A DNA stretch of 64,000 bases from Gonatopus flavifemur (Eukaryota; Arthropoda; Insecta; Hymenoptera; Dryinidae). Position 1 is the stretch's first letter, and every line of letters starts with the position of its first letter. The translations under genes and the position numbers were made by a program. The stretch is from assembly GCA_018340375.1 (NCBI GenBank), contig JAFFJZ010000009.1, positions 496,001-560,000 on the forward strand. The letters are read 5' to 3'. The notes under the pieces were generated by a model, which saw only the letters and a list, made by a program, of their open reading frames with translations, searched no databases and was not told the DNA's origin. Positions 46,690 through 57,413 of this stretch are shown piece after piece.

Positions 46690-47265
46690 TAACTCCCTAT
46701 TTTCTGAGGTTACGTTGGTTGAAGTTGAAGGAACGACGTGAATACTTTCTTGGTTCATCTGTATATCAGATGTTGAGGACACGATTACCGTCATCTCTCT
46801 ATAATCGTTTCAAATTCACCTATCAACACTCAACCTTCGATACTAGATCTGATCGTAACGCTCTAGTCATCCCCCTCCATCGTACCTCAACGTATGGGAA
46901 ATCATTTACGATTTCGGCTGCAAGACTTTGGAACTCACTCCCAACCCACATTCGGAATCAGCCAACTCTTGCTTCCTTCAAAAGAGATCTACATCATCTT
47001 CTCATCAGTAGATACTCATGATTGGGTCAATAACTCGAATGATGATTTTATGTTTGAACTATGAATGGTAGTTGAAATGGAATGAATTATTTAGATCTAG
47101 AGAGCATGTAAAGTGAATTTATTAGCTTTTAATTAGTTTTGTAAGTTCTTTTTATTGTTGCTAGTTATTTAGAACCGCTGTAAAATACTATACTGTATTT
47201 GCCCCATAGGTTTTCCTAGGGCATAATAATAAACTTGTCTATCTATCTATCTATTCTCACAGATC
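46690..47265 (+). pseudogene. 5'-truncated CR1-like LINE, 3' end only
   Basis: An open frame of about 105 codons to 47021 reads LRWLKLKERREYFLGSS, LPSSLYNRFKF, LVIPLHRTSTYGKSF and SAARLWNSLPTHIRNQP. It is collinear with the end of ORF2 of the LINE at 27642-30442. The 3' UTR has the same style of short inverted GGTTTTCCTAGGGC motif and a TATCTATC tail at 47240-47255. A typical dead-on-arrival LINE copy produced by incomplete reverse transcription. Confidence 0.88.
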
Positions 47266-47731
47266 CCCACTGTTGAATATATGTTGAAATGAGAAGAAAA
47301 ATTTGCTGGTGAATAAGATTGTCTTCATTCTCGACACATATTTAGACATAACGATGTAAGTGTGTAAATATGTGAGGAGAAATATATTTATTCTTCATAA
47401 TATTGAAGAATTTGATTCTTTGAAAACAAGGATAATTTGAAATGAGAATAAAGGTCGATAGGAATAGAAATATCATCCGGGTTGAATGGAATGACTGGAA
47501 AGATGTAACTTTTGGAGAGAACATGTTAGAATAGATTGTATTTCCATTCACATGAGTTAGGATGAACGAAGATCATCTCCGAAGATATCTTCGAGGACAT
47601 CCCTTAGAGGTCTTTTAGATATCTTTTGAACCAAAGAAGAGTTTCAGACATTTAAAAGACATCTAAATGTGTTGCGCAAAACATCTTAAACTTATCTAAA
47701 AGACATCGCAAGACATGAATTGTTATGTGGG

Positions 47732-49006
47732 TATCTTTTCGTGGAATGCAGTGTGTGTTATGTTATTGTGAGTTAAAGATTTGTTGACTATAGAAAATCT
47801 TGGTCTTGGTGTATAAGTACACGGTAGCGCACGACTTTTGCTTTTTCATTCAAAAAATTTTGTTCCACGAGTTTTTTTCATATACTTGGCGTCGAGACCT
47901 ACCGCGTCCCTTGATTCATTAGTGTGAAATCTTTTTTTACCTTTTTTAACACTCAAAGTTAGTGATACTCAAAGTGAGGATTTCTGCAGGAAAACATTCG
48001 CAAAAATAGTGCAGGATTTTCTGCAGATTTTTTATAAGATTCCATGCGGGGATTACTACGGAAACATTTTTATAAGGACAAACGCAGGGCTATCACATCA
48101 ATTTGGGCGAATTTTTCCATCCTAATCTTAAAGGTGTGAAAATTTGAAAAAACAGAATTTCGGTTGATCAATAATTTTTTGAAAGGTCACGATCTAGATC
48201 GAAATATAATACGTTCGTACACAATTACATTCAATAAAGAGGAGGATTTCCGGTAAGAAAAAAATCACGTGATGTTATGGTCTCACAATCATGATCATGG
48301 TCTCATATTTACCATGTGACGATGCAGTTTCATGCGAGCGACCATGTGATATGCCATTGCAGATTATCAATATTTTTGGCTGGACTTTATCGAGTATTCA
48401 AACGATGAAGATGAGAAGAATCATTGTGTACGGTGGAACATAACGCCGAAATGTTAAACGTTGGAAAAGCAGATATGATGTAAATTTACAATTTAATATA
48501 AATATATGGACATAGTATGCATTTTCATTTACGAATACATATTTTACAACGCATAGCGCTTCGCATTATTATTGGCTCTGTAAACATGAAAACGTCTCAT
48601 TTGAGTGTTGAAAGAAATCTCAAAAAATTGTAATCAAACCAAGTAATGGGCTATTATAAATGTTTATATTGTGGAGGTTAAGGTGGGAAAAAATAGGATT
48701 TTGTTTCCTCGAATCAATTTTATGAGGTCGACATGAGGATATCAAAAAGTGTTGTGTTTTATCGTAGAACAGGCCGTTCGCGGTGGCGAGGTAGTAGTTG
48801 ACGCGTTCTTTCTGATATATTGAAGTGGATAAGCGGAACGTACAATGGAAGATTGCGATCAAACGCAAACGTGGATAATGATGGATGGTGGATTTATCGT
48901 GGATAATGATAGATTTGTTCGAAGATGTCTTACAGAACAACTATTCACTCCCGAATTGGAAAGAAGTCGGTTTACGTTAGTATTAGGGTTAGGTGGCTTT
49001 GAAACA
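47732..49006. other. No supported gene
   Basis: AT-rich non-coding sequence. A 73-codon frame from ATG 48845 (MEDCDQTQTWIMMDG) runs into the MITE at 49007 and has no recognisable motif. No RNA gene was seen. Confidence 0.4.
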
Positions 49007-49114
49007 CACGGAGAAAAATATTTGGCTGTACCAGCTAAATTTCAGCTGCTGCAGCGAAATATCTAGCTACGATAGCTAAAATCTAACTGATACAGCTAAA
49101 CACTTTTTTCCGTG
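49007..49114. mobile_element. 108-bp CACGG-ended mini-MITE
   Basis: Begins CACGGAGAAAAATATTTGG and ends TTTTTTCCGTG, flanked by CA on both sides. The interior repeats CAGCTAAA-like words several times. The ends match the CACGG family, but the flanking dinucleotide is CA, not TA. Confidence 0.6.
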
Positions 49115-49439
49115 CAGTACGCGGGCGTCGATCGATGCAATGAAATGGATCGAGGTATCGATTAGTCGTTTTGTAATGAGCCAAGTATAGAAACTATCCA
49201 TCATCATGTATTATTTGAAAGTTGCGTAACTCTAACGTTAGTGTGCCATAAAGATAGGCTCTATTCCCCGAGTATTCCCGATCTAATCCGAATCGACTAG
49301 GAATCAGTATCAAACAGATTTCTAAAAATATCCATAAATTGTTACGTTAGTTACTTAGGTAATCTTATTATTATTAAGTTCTAACTGATTTATGAACAGC
49401 TGATGTTCAAAAAACACGTTTTCAAATTTATCCAGTCAT

Positions 49440-49830
49440 AAATAAACAAATTTCTCATTCCAATTAATTGTACAATACTATTTTGCACTTTAATAATCAA
49501 AATTAAAATCATCAATATAAAAAACCATAGTAACGATATATAACGCTTTCGTATCTTGAAAACTCGACTTCCACAACATATTTTCATGTAACATTGTTTA
49601 ATAACATTATTTTGCACTTTAATGATCAAAATTGATATCAGCGCTCTAAACAATCATGTGAACGATATGCAATGCCTTTATATTACGAAAAACCTTTTTT
49701 TATAACAAATGGTCAGATTCATATTGGTTAATAACATGATTTTTTATTTTATTATCAAATATATCGGGATTATTGAAATCAAAAAATTCAACGATGAGAT
49801 TCCATGATATCAATCATACTTACAATATCA
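49440..49830. repeat. Three-unit ~130-bp tandem repeat
   Basis: TTTTGCACTTTAATAATCAA at 49481, 49610 and (decayed) 49740 marks units of 129-130 bp. Each also has a TTAATAACAT/TTAATTGTAC block before it. AT-rich and non-coding. Confidence 0.75.
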
Positions 49831-50654
49831 TATAATGTTTTCACGTACATTTCAAATTACCACTCCAATAGAGATTCTAGTAATGTGTGATATACATATA
49901 TCAAAAGCAGCCAACTTCATAGGTCTGAAACATCCGATGCTGCATTGGAGACTTTTGGAATCGTCATTTATGATATATTTGAGTCTTATAAAAATAACTT
50001 GGAAAGAGTCTCAGCCAGGATTCTTTTTGGAAACTATAGTCAGGCATTACGTATGTTAAATAAAGTTGAAATCATGAGGGTATAAATACTTCTAATTCAT
50101 GATTCGAGAAGTCGTTGGCCGAAACTAGGACTATATAATAGCACGGTTGCTGAGGGCTGCCGGGTTGCCAGGCTGAGGGTAACATGCCGTAGCGCTCCCA
50201 CTCTCCTTGATGTTCCTAATCTCGTTCCAATAATACATGTAAAAAAACTCTTGAAATATGCTTTCATGATGAATGAAGATTATGTTTACAGTGACGCTTC
50301 GGATAGTAACAAATAAGCTGACGGGTTCGGGTCAGTCCACGCCAATCAATATATAGACGGTCATAAGCACAGTGTCATCACCATGGTCTAGAACACGGAG
50401 AGAGGAATCACTCACAGCACACAAGGAATCATTGGAAATATGTTTATATCAGGGATGAGGATTAAATCCGAAAGGCAATATAACTCCTGAATAGCTCGCG
50501 ATCAAAACACGTATCGGTCGTAAGAAGAACTTTCGGTCGATGAGTAAAAGGTTTCTGGCTCTTTAAGTATTCGATACCTGCGGGATGAGGATTTGCGAAG
50601 AATGCTGTATGTTTGCTCGTATGTAGAGCTAATCATATAAAGAGCCGGTTACCT
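49831..50654. other. No supported gene; faint LINE-like traces
   Basis: A short stretch near 50280 reads VYSDASDS in one frame, faintly like the start of an RNase H domain, with stops soon after. This is not enough to call a relic. Confidence 0.25.
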
Positions 50655-52060
50655 GAACTCATACAAAGGATCGCTCTTTCTGCGATCTGAATGTGTGAGG
50701 ATTTATACCTGCTGGATACTCCAAAGAGCGATCCCTTGAAGAGCGAGGACACTTTGGATCCCGAGCGAGCAACTCTTTTGAGGAGTTAAACCTCCGGACT
50801 CTCGCATACTTTAACTCCTTGAGCGATCGAATCGTAGAAAGAGCGAAGGATTCGATCAAGGAGTTAAACTCCTGATCGAAAAGGAGTTTCACTCGTGTCA
50901 GAGAATAGTCCATCAGCTGAATATGAGAGTGCGTATGGAAATTATGTCCGTGGGTTCTGTGGATGGGAGTCTGAATTTTTTTGGTCGTAGAATCCGAATT
51001 TGAAACTATTGTCGTAAGATTCGTGATCTGTGTTTTGTTATAAACAATTGAATTGTTTATAACGCATCGACGGTCAAACTATTGTTTTTATCGGAAAATT
51101 ATTCAGACGACAATTATTCATTTCTCATCGGAGAATACACTTTATCTGAACTATTTTTTCGATTCCTCGATTATTTATTCGAATGCATTTTTTAAATAAA
51201 TAATTAGGTCGCCGGAACTGGATCTTTCAACGGCGGTTTGAGTGTAGTTGGTCGGAGAATCTAGATTATTGGATGCCTTTTTGGGAATTCATGGCCCGTG
51301 TTTTGTTATAAACAATTGAATTGTTTATAACGCATTGACGGTCAAACTATTGTTTTCATCGGAAAATTGTTAAAATGAAAATTATTCATTTCTCATCGGA
51401 GAATACACTTTGTCTGAACTATTTCTTCGATTTCTCAATTGTTTATCCGAATGCATTTTTTAAATAAATAATTAGGTCGCCGGAACTGGATCTTTCAACG
51501 GCGGTTTGAGTGTAATTGGTCGGAGAATCTAGATTATTGGATGACTTTTCGGGAATTTATAGCCCGTGTTTTGTTATAAACAATTGAATTGTTCAGATCA
51601 CGAATCTTACGACAATAATTTCAAATTCGGATTCTACGACCAAAAAAATTCAGACCCCCATCCACAGAACCCACGGACATAATTTCCATACGCACTCTCA
51701 TATTCAGCTGATGGATTCTCTGACACGAGTAAAACTCTTTTTCGATCAGGAGTTTAACTCCTTGATCGAATCCTTCGATCTTTCAACGATTCGATCGCTC
51801 AAGGAGTTGAAGTATCCGCTCGCTCTTCGGCTCGACGCCCGAGTTGAGTTAAGGTCCCAACTCGTGATTCGAGCCGCTCGCATGGTCTCAGGATTCGATC
51901 GCTCAAGGATCTAAAGTATACGACCGCTCTCAGGTACAACTCGGGAGCGGATTCATTGTATTGGAACCTGCTTCGACTCTCACTCGGATTCAATCCTTAG
52001 TACTTGTTACCTGCTCCTATCCCGAGCGGATCACCATTATGAATTTCGAGGGTCGCTCGC
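50655..52060. mobile_element. Foldback element with central 268-bp tandem repeats
   Basis: Inner arms 50867-51058 and 51580-51754 are inverse copies at high identity (shared GTCCGTGGGTTCTGTGGATG, CATATTCAGCTGATGGA). More diverged outer arms rich in GAGCGATC and GGAGTTAAACTCC extend to about 50655 and 52060. The centre consists of two tandem units whose repeated start TGTTTTGTTATAAACAATTG occurs at 51031, 51299 and 51567, exactly 268 bp apart. No coding capacity is seen. Confidence 0.8.
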
Positions 52061-52670
52061 TCTACGATGCGAACTCGAAAAGATCAAAACTTTTGCTCTA
52101 CATCCCTGGTTTATATCGGTGAAAGCATAAAGAATCACGGTCATCAATATTGATACAATATCAGAAATAGCGATGATTGCTATTTCTCATATTTCTACTA
52201 ATATTGTGTGCTTTGTGTTTATTCCTGCCTCTGTGTGTTTGTTCAAGGTCTGATTCAATATGTTATTTCGTATGTCTAGATGTGCCGAAAGAAGTGTGCT
52301 ACTATCGTCTCTTTCGGACACTAGCCTGTAACTACAATGAACTTTGGTCGCTCGAGTAACCTACATACAGGGTTGTTGAAGTAAAATATATGATGTATTA
52401 TACACAGTTTGAGACACGTGAAAAAACTATGTATTTTACGTTAAAAAATCGAGAGTCATTCACATACGTACTTTACACCCGCGAAATTCGAAATTCAAAA
52501 AATTGCATTTCTATGTATTTTATGAAGTTGAATCAATAATTCATAAGTTTTCAGTTAATTGTCGGGAGGAAGAATAATAATTATTATTTCAAATTCAAAT
52601 CTGTATGAGAACATTGAGTTTTCAATCCATAACGTATAAACAGTGGGTTCAATTGATCCTTTCCTTTCTG
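52061..52670. other. No supported gene
   Basis: AT-rich. A 60-codon hydrophobic frame at 52177-52359 is Cys/Leu-rich but has no motif. Confidence 0.35.
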
Positions 52671-53770
52671 CCCAGACAGCACAACTAGTTCTCAAACAGT
52701 TCTTAGAGAATACCATTTGAATGCCACGCTTCTTGAGAGAATTCTTTAAGAATACGCACAATCATTCATTTGGATCCAAAAATGATTCTAAAAGTATGCC
52801 CGTTATGTCAGTAGAAATGAGAACCTATAGAAGTTCAGAAAAAACACATAATCTGCCCAAAAGAATTCATAATGCATTTACATCTGAATTCATTAGGTAT
52901 GAATAAATCACACCACTAAACAAGCATTCTGAACTTTCTCATAATTCAATAAACCTTTGTCATCAAATATCAAGTCTTTTACAAACTCCCTATCGGAAAA
53001 GATGGAGATCACAAAGTTTTTTCCATCGTTCTCTATAAGGGATTTCCCACACTCGATAAAATCGATTAGTTCTTTCACACATGAGAGATCGTTTGTATAA
53101 GTGCATTTTTACAGTCAATATTCACATATTTTGAGTTGATGAATAATTTACTTCATTATTCACGAACAATTCATGAATTTTTGCACACTTCTCTCCTTGA
53201 GAGTTACATCACTTTGTTGTATACAAAACTTTAACCTTCAAATCATATGATATGTCATTTATTCTCACATATTATATCTTTCTTGCACCGGAATGGATTA
53301 CTAACTGATTATTACATTTCATAATTCACTTCACTCTATTAAGCACTCTCAAAATCTCGTACACGCACCTATTCAATCAATTTATAAGAGGAAATATACT
53401 ACTAATTGTATCTTGGACATTACTTTCATCCAAAGACTTCTACAAATTCGGGAAGACTTTGATTGAATTCTTGTTGATCGGAGTTCATGGTATTCGTTAT
53501 AAATTCTTTTGGACAGAACAGGGCTACATTTTGAACTTCCTCAAAGATTCATATTCACTATCATAACGGGTAGTCTTTACGAACACCTCATGCATTTTTT
53601 ATGTGTATTCCAAGGACTCCCACATGTATTCATCAAGAACTCTTCAAGAATTCTTTTGATACTCTATGTGTTCATTGAGGATACTCTATGAATTTATAGG
53701 AATTAATTCTGTAGGTATTCTTAACTCTGAATTCTCTGTGAACTCAGAAGGAACTCGTGTGCTGTCTGGG
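52671..53770. mobile_element. CCCAGACAGCAC-ended non-autonomous element, copy B
   Basis: A 1.1-kb element begins CCCAGACAGCACAACTAG and ends GAACTCGTGTGCTGTCTGGG. Subterminal words TTCTTGAGAG/AAGAATTC occur in inverted clusters. It shares CCCAAAAGAATTCAT and the end region with copy A (23016-25006). The flanking bases (TG, TT) give no clear duplication. No ORF is supported. Confidence 0.75.
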
Positions 53771-53927
53771 TTTCCAATAGATCCTTGTTATCATTTCATT
53801 TCTAACTGATGAGAAACATTTTCAAGTGCATGAATATGTTCAGAAGAATATTTGTCACATATTCATCCCCTTGAAAATGTTCCTCATCAATTAACAATGA
53901 ATTGGCATCAAGGATCTATCGGAAGGA

Positions 53928-55752
53928 GACTTCCGGTAAGATGGCGACGGGTGAATGACTGGTGCAGAAAGAGTGGTGAAGAGAATAAGGAAAGGGAGAG
54001 TAGTGTGAGGGTGTGAGAAAAAGAGCAGTGGGTGAAAGTTGAGCAGTGGTCAGGACGGTAAAAATAAGTGAATAGACAGTATAGGAGTGGAAGAAGAGGA
54101 GAAAGAAGGAGGAAAAGAAATCTGACCGGGTGTCAACTGCGTGGGCAACGTGAGATGGAGAGAGAGGAGATGAGGAGAATGGTGGAAGAGGAGGTAGGAA
54201 GGGAAATGAAACAGAGGGAGGAAGAATGGGAGGAGAAAATGGAGGAAAAATAGGAGCGGAGTGTGAAAAGAGGGAAATAAAAGTTCTGGAGGAGTTGATG
54301 GAGTTTTTGAGAAGAAATTTGAGGGTACGGGAGAGAGGAAGAGTAGAGAAGGTGCCGCCGTCAGTGACGGAACCAACAAGCATGGCAACAGATGTCGGTG
54401 AGGACGACAAAGAAGGGACAGCAAAGCTGCCGGTAAGGAAGGGAGCGAGAGGAGCGACGGTCGAGAGTTATAGATTGGAGGATAAGGGGAAGGAGTGCCA
54501 TCTACCGGAGGCAGGGAAAGGAGTAGAGGCAGAAGACGGGAGTAGCATGAGGGAGGAAGAAGAGGAGGAGGGCGAGCGGAGGAAGATGATGGAAGTGGAG
54601 GGAGTGCAGGAAACGGCATTGAGGCAGAGGGAGAGGAATGAGGAAGACGGAAGAGGCAGTGAGAAGGAACGTCAGCGAACGACGGATCGAGTGGTGGAGA
54701 AAAACGAAGAAGAGGGAGACGGGCAGAGAGGAGGAAGGAAGACAAAGCCGGAGGAAGAGGAAGAAGGAAGAATCGTGGAAGAGCAGGACTGGAAGGAGAA
54801 GAAGAGGGAATTGATGAAGCCAGAAGAAGAATGGGAAGAAAGGGATAGGCAGTGGAGAAGGAAAAATATTATCGTGAGAGGGTGGGGGGCAAAGGAGATT
54901 AGGTATAACGGGAGATTGATTGAAATCTTAGAGGAAAGGATGGGAGTGAAGATCGAAGCAAGGGAGGTGAGAAGGATTGGGGCAGAAGGAAAAGATAGGT
55001 GGATAAGGATAGAGGACGAAGGGGTGTTAGAAAAGATATGGGATAGGAAGGACATTTTGAAGAGATGGGGAGTTTTTATTGATAGGGATTCAACGGTGGG
55101 GGAAAGAATAAGAAGGAAGATGGGAAAAGGGGAAGGAGGGTACACAGGAGAAGGAAAAGGGTAAAGGAAGGAGGGATCGGAGGGAGAAGAGGGAGACGCA
55201 GGAAGGAGGAAATGTGAAGGGAAAGTGGTGATTTCTGTTTGGTGGAGAAGTTTTGTTTTTACTTTTTGTGGAAGTATAGGGGGTAAAGTGACAAAGATGT
55301 TTTATTTAAGTAGTGTGGTAATATGAAGAAGAGATTAGGGATTTTTAAGTTTGAGGAAGATGTAGAAGACGGAGTTAAGGTTATTTTAAGAGTTTTTTGT
55401 TCGAGTTTTGTTTTTGTATTCTTTTCTGTTCTAATCTCTCATAAGTCACATGAGACACATGTACGGGTATGATTATAGAAGTGAGTGAATGAATGTGTGA
55501 GAGAGAGATGGTGAGTGAGAGGAGGAGCGAGAGGGGGGAGAGAGCCGGGGGGGGGGGTAGTTACGAGGAGACGAGGATTGAGTAGCGAGGCGGGAAGAAG
55601 AGAGATGAGAGAGACGGAGAGGGGGCGGGGTAGAATAAGGATAGATACAAGGTTTATACAGATGTTGAGGAGAAGGAATGGTCCATACGGCGCCTTTGAA
55701 CATTGTAATGAAGGCGCCATGGAAACAAATAAACATATACATACATACATAC
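53928..55752 (+). mobile_element. ORF1-only retroposed LINE derivative (half-LINE)
   Basis: A 1.83-kb insertion lies between perfect 14-bp direct copies of ATCTATCGGAAGGA (53914-53927, 55753-55766) and ends in an (ACAT)n tail. This is a clear signature of target-primed reverse transcription. The 5' end reads GACTTCCGGTAAGATGGCG. It contains a purine-rich ORF1 region and then a 3' region without any endonuclease or reverse transcriptase. It is analogous in layout to mammalian HAL1 elements, which keep ORF1 and borrow ORF2 in trans. Confidence 0.85.
54068..55164 (+). CDS. LINE ORF1-like protein: charged coiled coil plus RRM-like domain
   Basis: An N-terminal frame from 54068 (MEREEMRRMVEEEVGREMK, highly Glu/Arg-rich) ends at 54253. 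A second frame from ATG 54226, 312 residues, continues with IKVLEELMEFLRRNLRVRER, so a single frameshift near 54240 probably joins them. A long low-complexity Glu/Arg/Lys region is followed from about residue 210 by RRKNIIVRGW, EVRRIGAEGKDRWIRIED and WGVFIDRD. This is the pattern of the RRM-like and C-terminal RNA-binding domains of LINE ORF1 proteins. It would bind its own RNA. No ORF2 follows. The reverse-strand open frames here are shadows of the purine bias. Confidence 0.75.
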
Positions 55753-55786
55753 ATCTATCGGAAGGAAGGGAAGAAAACCCCTGATA

Positions 55787-56062
55787 ACACACGGAGAATT
55801 CTCTTTCGAAAATAAGAATAGTATTCTTCAAGAACTCTTTTCGAACTAATGAATCCGTAAAGTGCTCTGAAGGAGTTCAATGTTTGGGACATTAACAAGT
55901 TCTGTGAGGGTACTGAAACAATACTTCCCATATTATCAAAAAACTCGGTAATGTCCAAAAAATTGAACTTCTCCAGAGCTGTTTATGAATTCATTGGTTC
56001 GAAAAGAGTTCCTAAAGAATTCTATCTTTTTTTTTAAAAAAAAAAAAGAATTCTCCGGGTTA
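55787..56062. mobile_element. Inverted-repeat element with CGGAGAATTC ends
   Basis: The left arm (CACGGAGAATTCTCTTTCG.., 55790) and right arm (..GAATTCTCCGGG, 56047-56059) are inverse. Shared inner blocks include TTCGAA.AGAGTTC and GGAGTTCAAT/ATTGAACTTC. About 275 bp, AT-rich, with a T9A12 tract near the right end. No ORF. Confidence 0.6.
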
Positions 56063-56063
56063 C

Positions 56064-56697
56064 CCCAGATAGCACAAGGATTCCTCAAGAGCTCTTTGAG
56101 AATTCTTGTGCTGTATAAGATCTGGGACGTTTTTCTGTAGTATTAGAATGTACCCACCCGGGGAAAAATCATTCATGTATGGTCGTATATGAGCGTATAT
56201 GAATCATATATGAATCATATATGAACATATATGAAATACATATGAACATATATAAACATATATGAGATCATATATGAGCATATATGGATTTTGGCCATAT
56301 ATGATCATGTATGAATGAGACTGTATGTGGCCATATATGATCATGTATGAATGAGACTGTATATGGCCATATGTGATCATATTCAATCATACATTATCAT
56401 ATACATCCATAAATGGACAAAAAAATGTCACAATTTTACATGGAATGTGATGAAAAACCAAAGGAAAGAGAAGTGAGATCAATGCTGATAGATTCCTCAC
56501 TTTCATATGTGACCATATATGAACATATATGACCAAAATCCATATATGCTAATATATGAATGCATATATGAATCCATATATGGGTCCATATATGGAATTT
56601 CTTTTCCCGGGCATGCAGCATACCAGTTTAGAAAGAGTTCGCAAAGAATTCATTATGAATTTTTGAGAATCCTTCCTCAACTCCTGTGCTGTGTGGG
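56064..56697. mobile_element. CCCAGATAGCAC-ended element, copy C
   Basis: Begins CCCAGATAGCACAAGGATTC and ends GTGCTGTGTGGG, with TA close to both ends. Subterminal AGAATTC and CTCAAGAG words resemble copies A and B. The interior holds the CATATATGA repeats. Confidence 0.65.
56170..56605. repeat. CATATATGA-type repeat clusters
   Basis: Two clusters (56170-56410 and 56505-56605) of alternating purine-pyrimidine words such as ATATATGAACATATATGA, ATGGCCATATATGATCATG. They are strongly self-complementary. A non-related 95-bp stretch separates them. Open frames rich in Tyr, Ile, His and Met are artefacts. Confidence 0.85.
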
Positions 56698-57304
56698 TAG
56701 CCTACCAATGATAAAACATTAATAACAAGCGTCCAATCAATCAAAAAGTATTATCCATTCATAACCTGTAAGTCACATAACCTGAATGATTTGACAATTG
56801 AGTATTTAAATTTATGTATTGCTGAGTATGAGCAATAAAGTCAATTACTAACTAAAATTGAGTATTTCACGTTTTTTACATATAAGGTGTAATTTACATG
56901 ATGTATTTTACATTTTCCTACACATAATGTAAAAAACCGTTAGAATCGTGTATTTGAACATTCCTGCCTACATACTTCACCCATGTATTCCAATATATGC
57001 TAAACGCAGATTTTCTTTTCCTGTTCCCTTTTCTGTACCCTTCACTATGAACGCACTATCAGTTGAGTGACCCAGGATCCACCACGCGGAGGTGATTACA
57101 CTTTGGATCCCTCCCACGCCCTACCCAACCAACCAATTAGGACTTCGGAGATTACTCGGATTCTTCGCAGCTCTCCGCCAAATCTTTGTCAGGTAATTGC
57201 AGTTTCTTTCAACTGCAATCGCATTTGTGTTGGATCACGATAGCATGGAGGCTTCCATGAGTCATCTTCCTCGCCATATTCATTTTCCAAATCCGAATCA
57301 CTGT
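56698..57304. other. No supported gene
   Basis: AT-rich spacer with TATTTTACATTT/ATGTAAAAAA inverted words near 56880-56940. The 57060-57190 part is GC-richer but has no recognised feature. Confidence 0.35.
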
Positions 57305-57413
57305 GGATGCTTCCGATTGCGAGAGCCCTTGGCCCCAGGGGCTATGATTCAGCTAATGGGAATCCAGTATTCTAGCCCCAGGGGCTAGCCCCTGCCTGCA
57401 ATCGGAAGCATCC
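57305..57413. repeat. 109-bp hairpin repeat
   Basis: GGATGCTTCCGATTGC at 57305-57320 is matched by its exact inverse at 57398-57413. A perfect TAGCCCCAGGGGCTA palindrome lies at 57373-57387 and GGCCCCAGGGGCTA at 57331. A likely small foldback insertion; the neighbouring minus-strand ORF ends inside it. Confidence 0.75.

Larger units (their letters stand above)
45213..47731. mobile_element. CCCA-ended long-TIR element, copy D
   Basis: The ends are CCCACACAGCACCATAG and inverse CCCACATAACAATTCATG with TA on both flanks (45211-45212, 47732-47733). Large inverted similarity joins about 45580-45860 to about 47270-47560 (ACATGTTCTCTCCAAAAGTT, CTTTATTCTCATTTCAAA and others). A third, direct-orientation copy lies at about 46430-46680. 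Subterminal regions carry many GATATCTTCGA/AAGACATCT words. The interior holds a 184-bp tandem duplication and a LINE fragment. Confidence 0.6.

Noticed and set aside
50085..50460. RNase H-like LINE relic (VYSDASDS..)
   Set aside because: Only a few residues match, with stops immediately after, and no neighbouring RT or endonuclease sequence is recognisable.
53916..55145. Long reverse-strand open frames rich in Ser, Pro and Leu opposite the ORF1-only element
   Set aside because: They are the complement of a purine-biased Glu/Arg/Lys coding region and have no motif. The plus-strand frame has the RRM-like pattern.
56204..56722. Tyr/Ile/His/Met-rich small ORFs
   Set aside because: They follow from the CATATATGA repeats and shift frame with repeat spacing.
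57197..57388. Small plus-strand ORF through the hairpin at 57.3 kb
   Set aside because: Its second half is the hairpin sequence and it has no motif.
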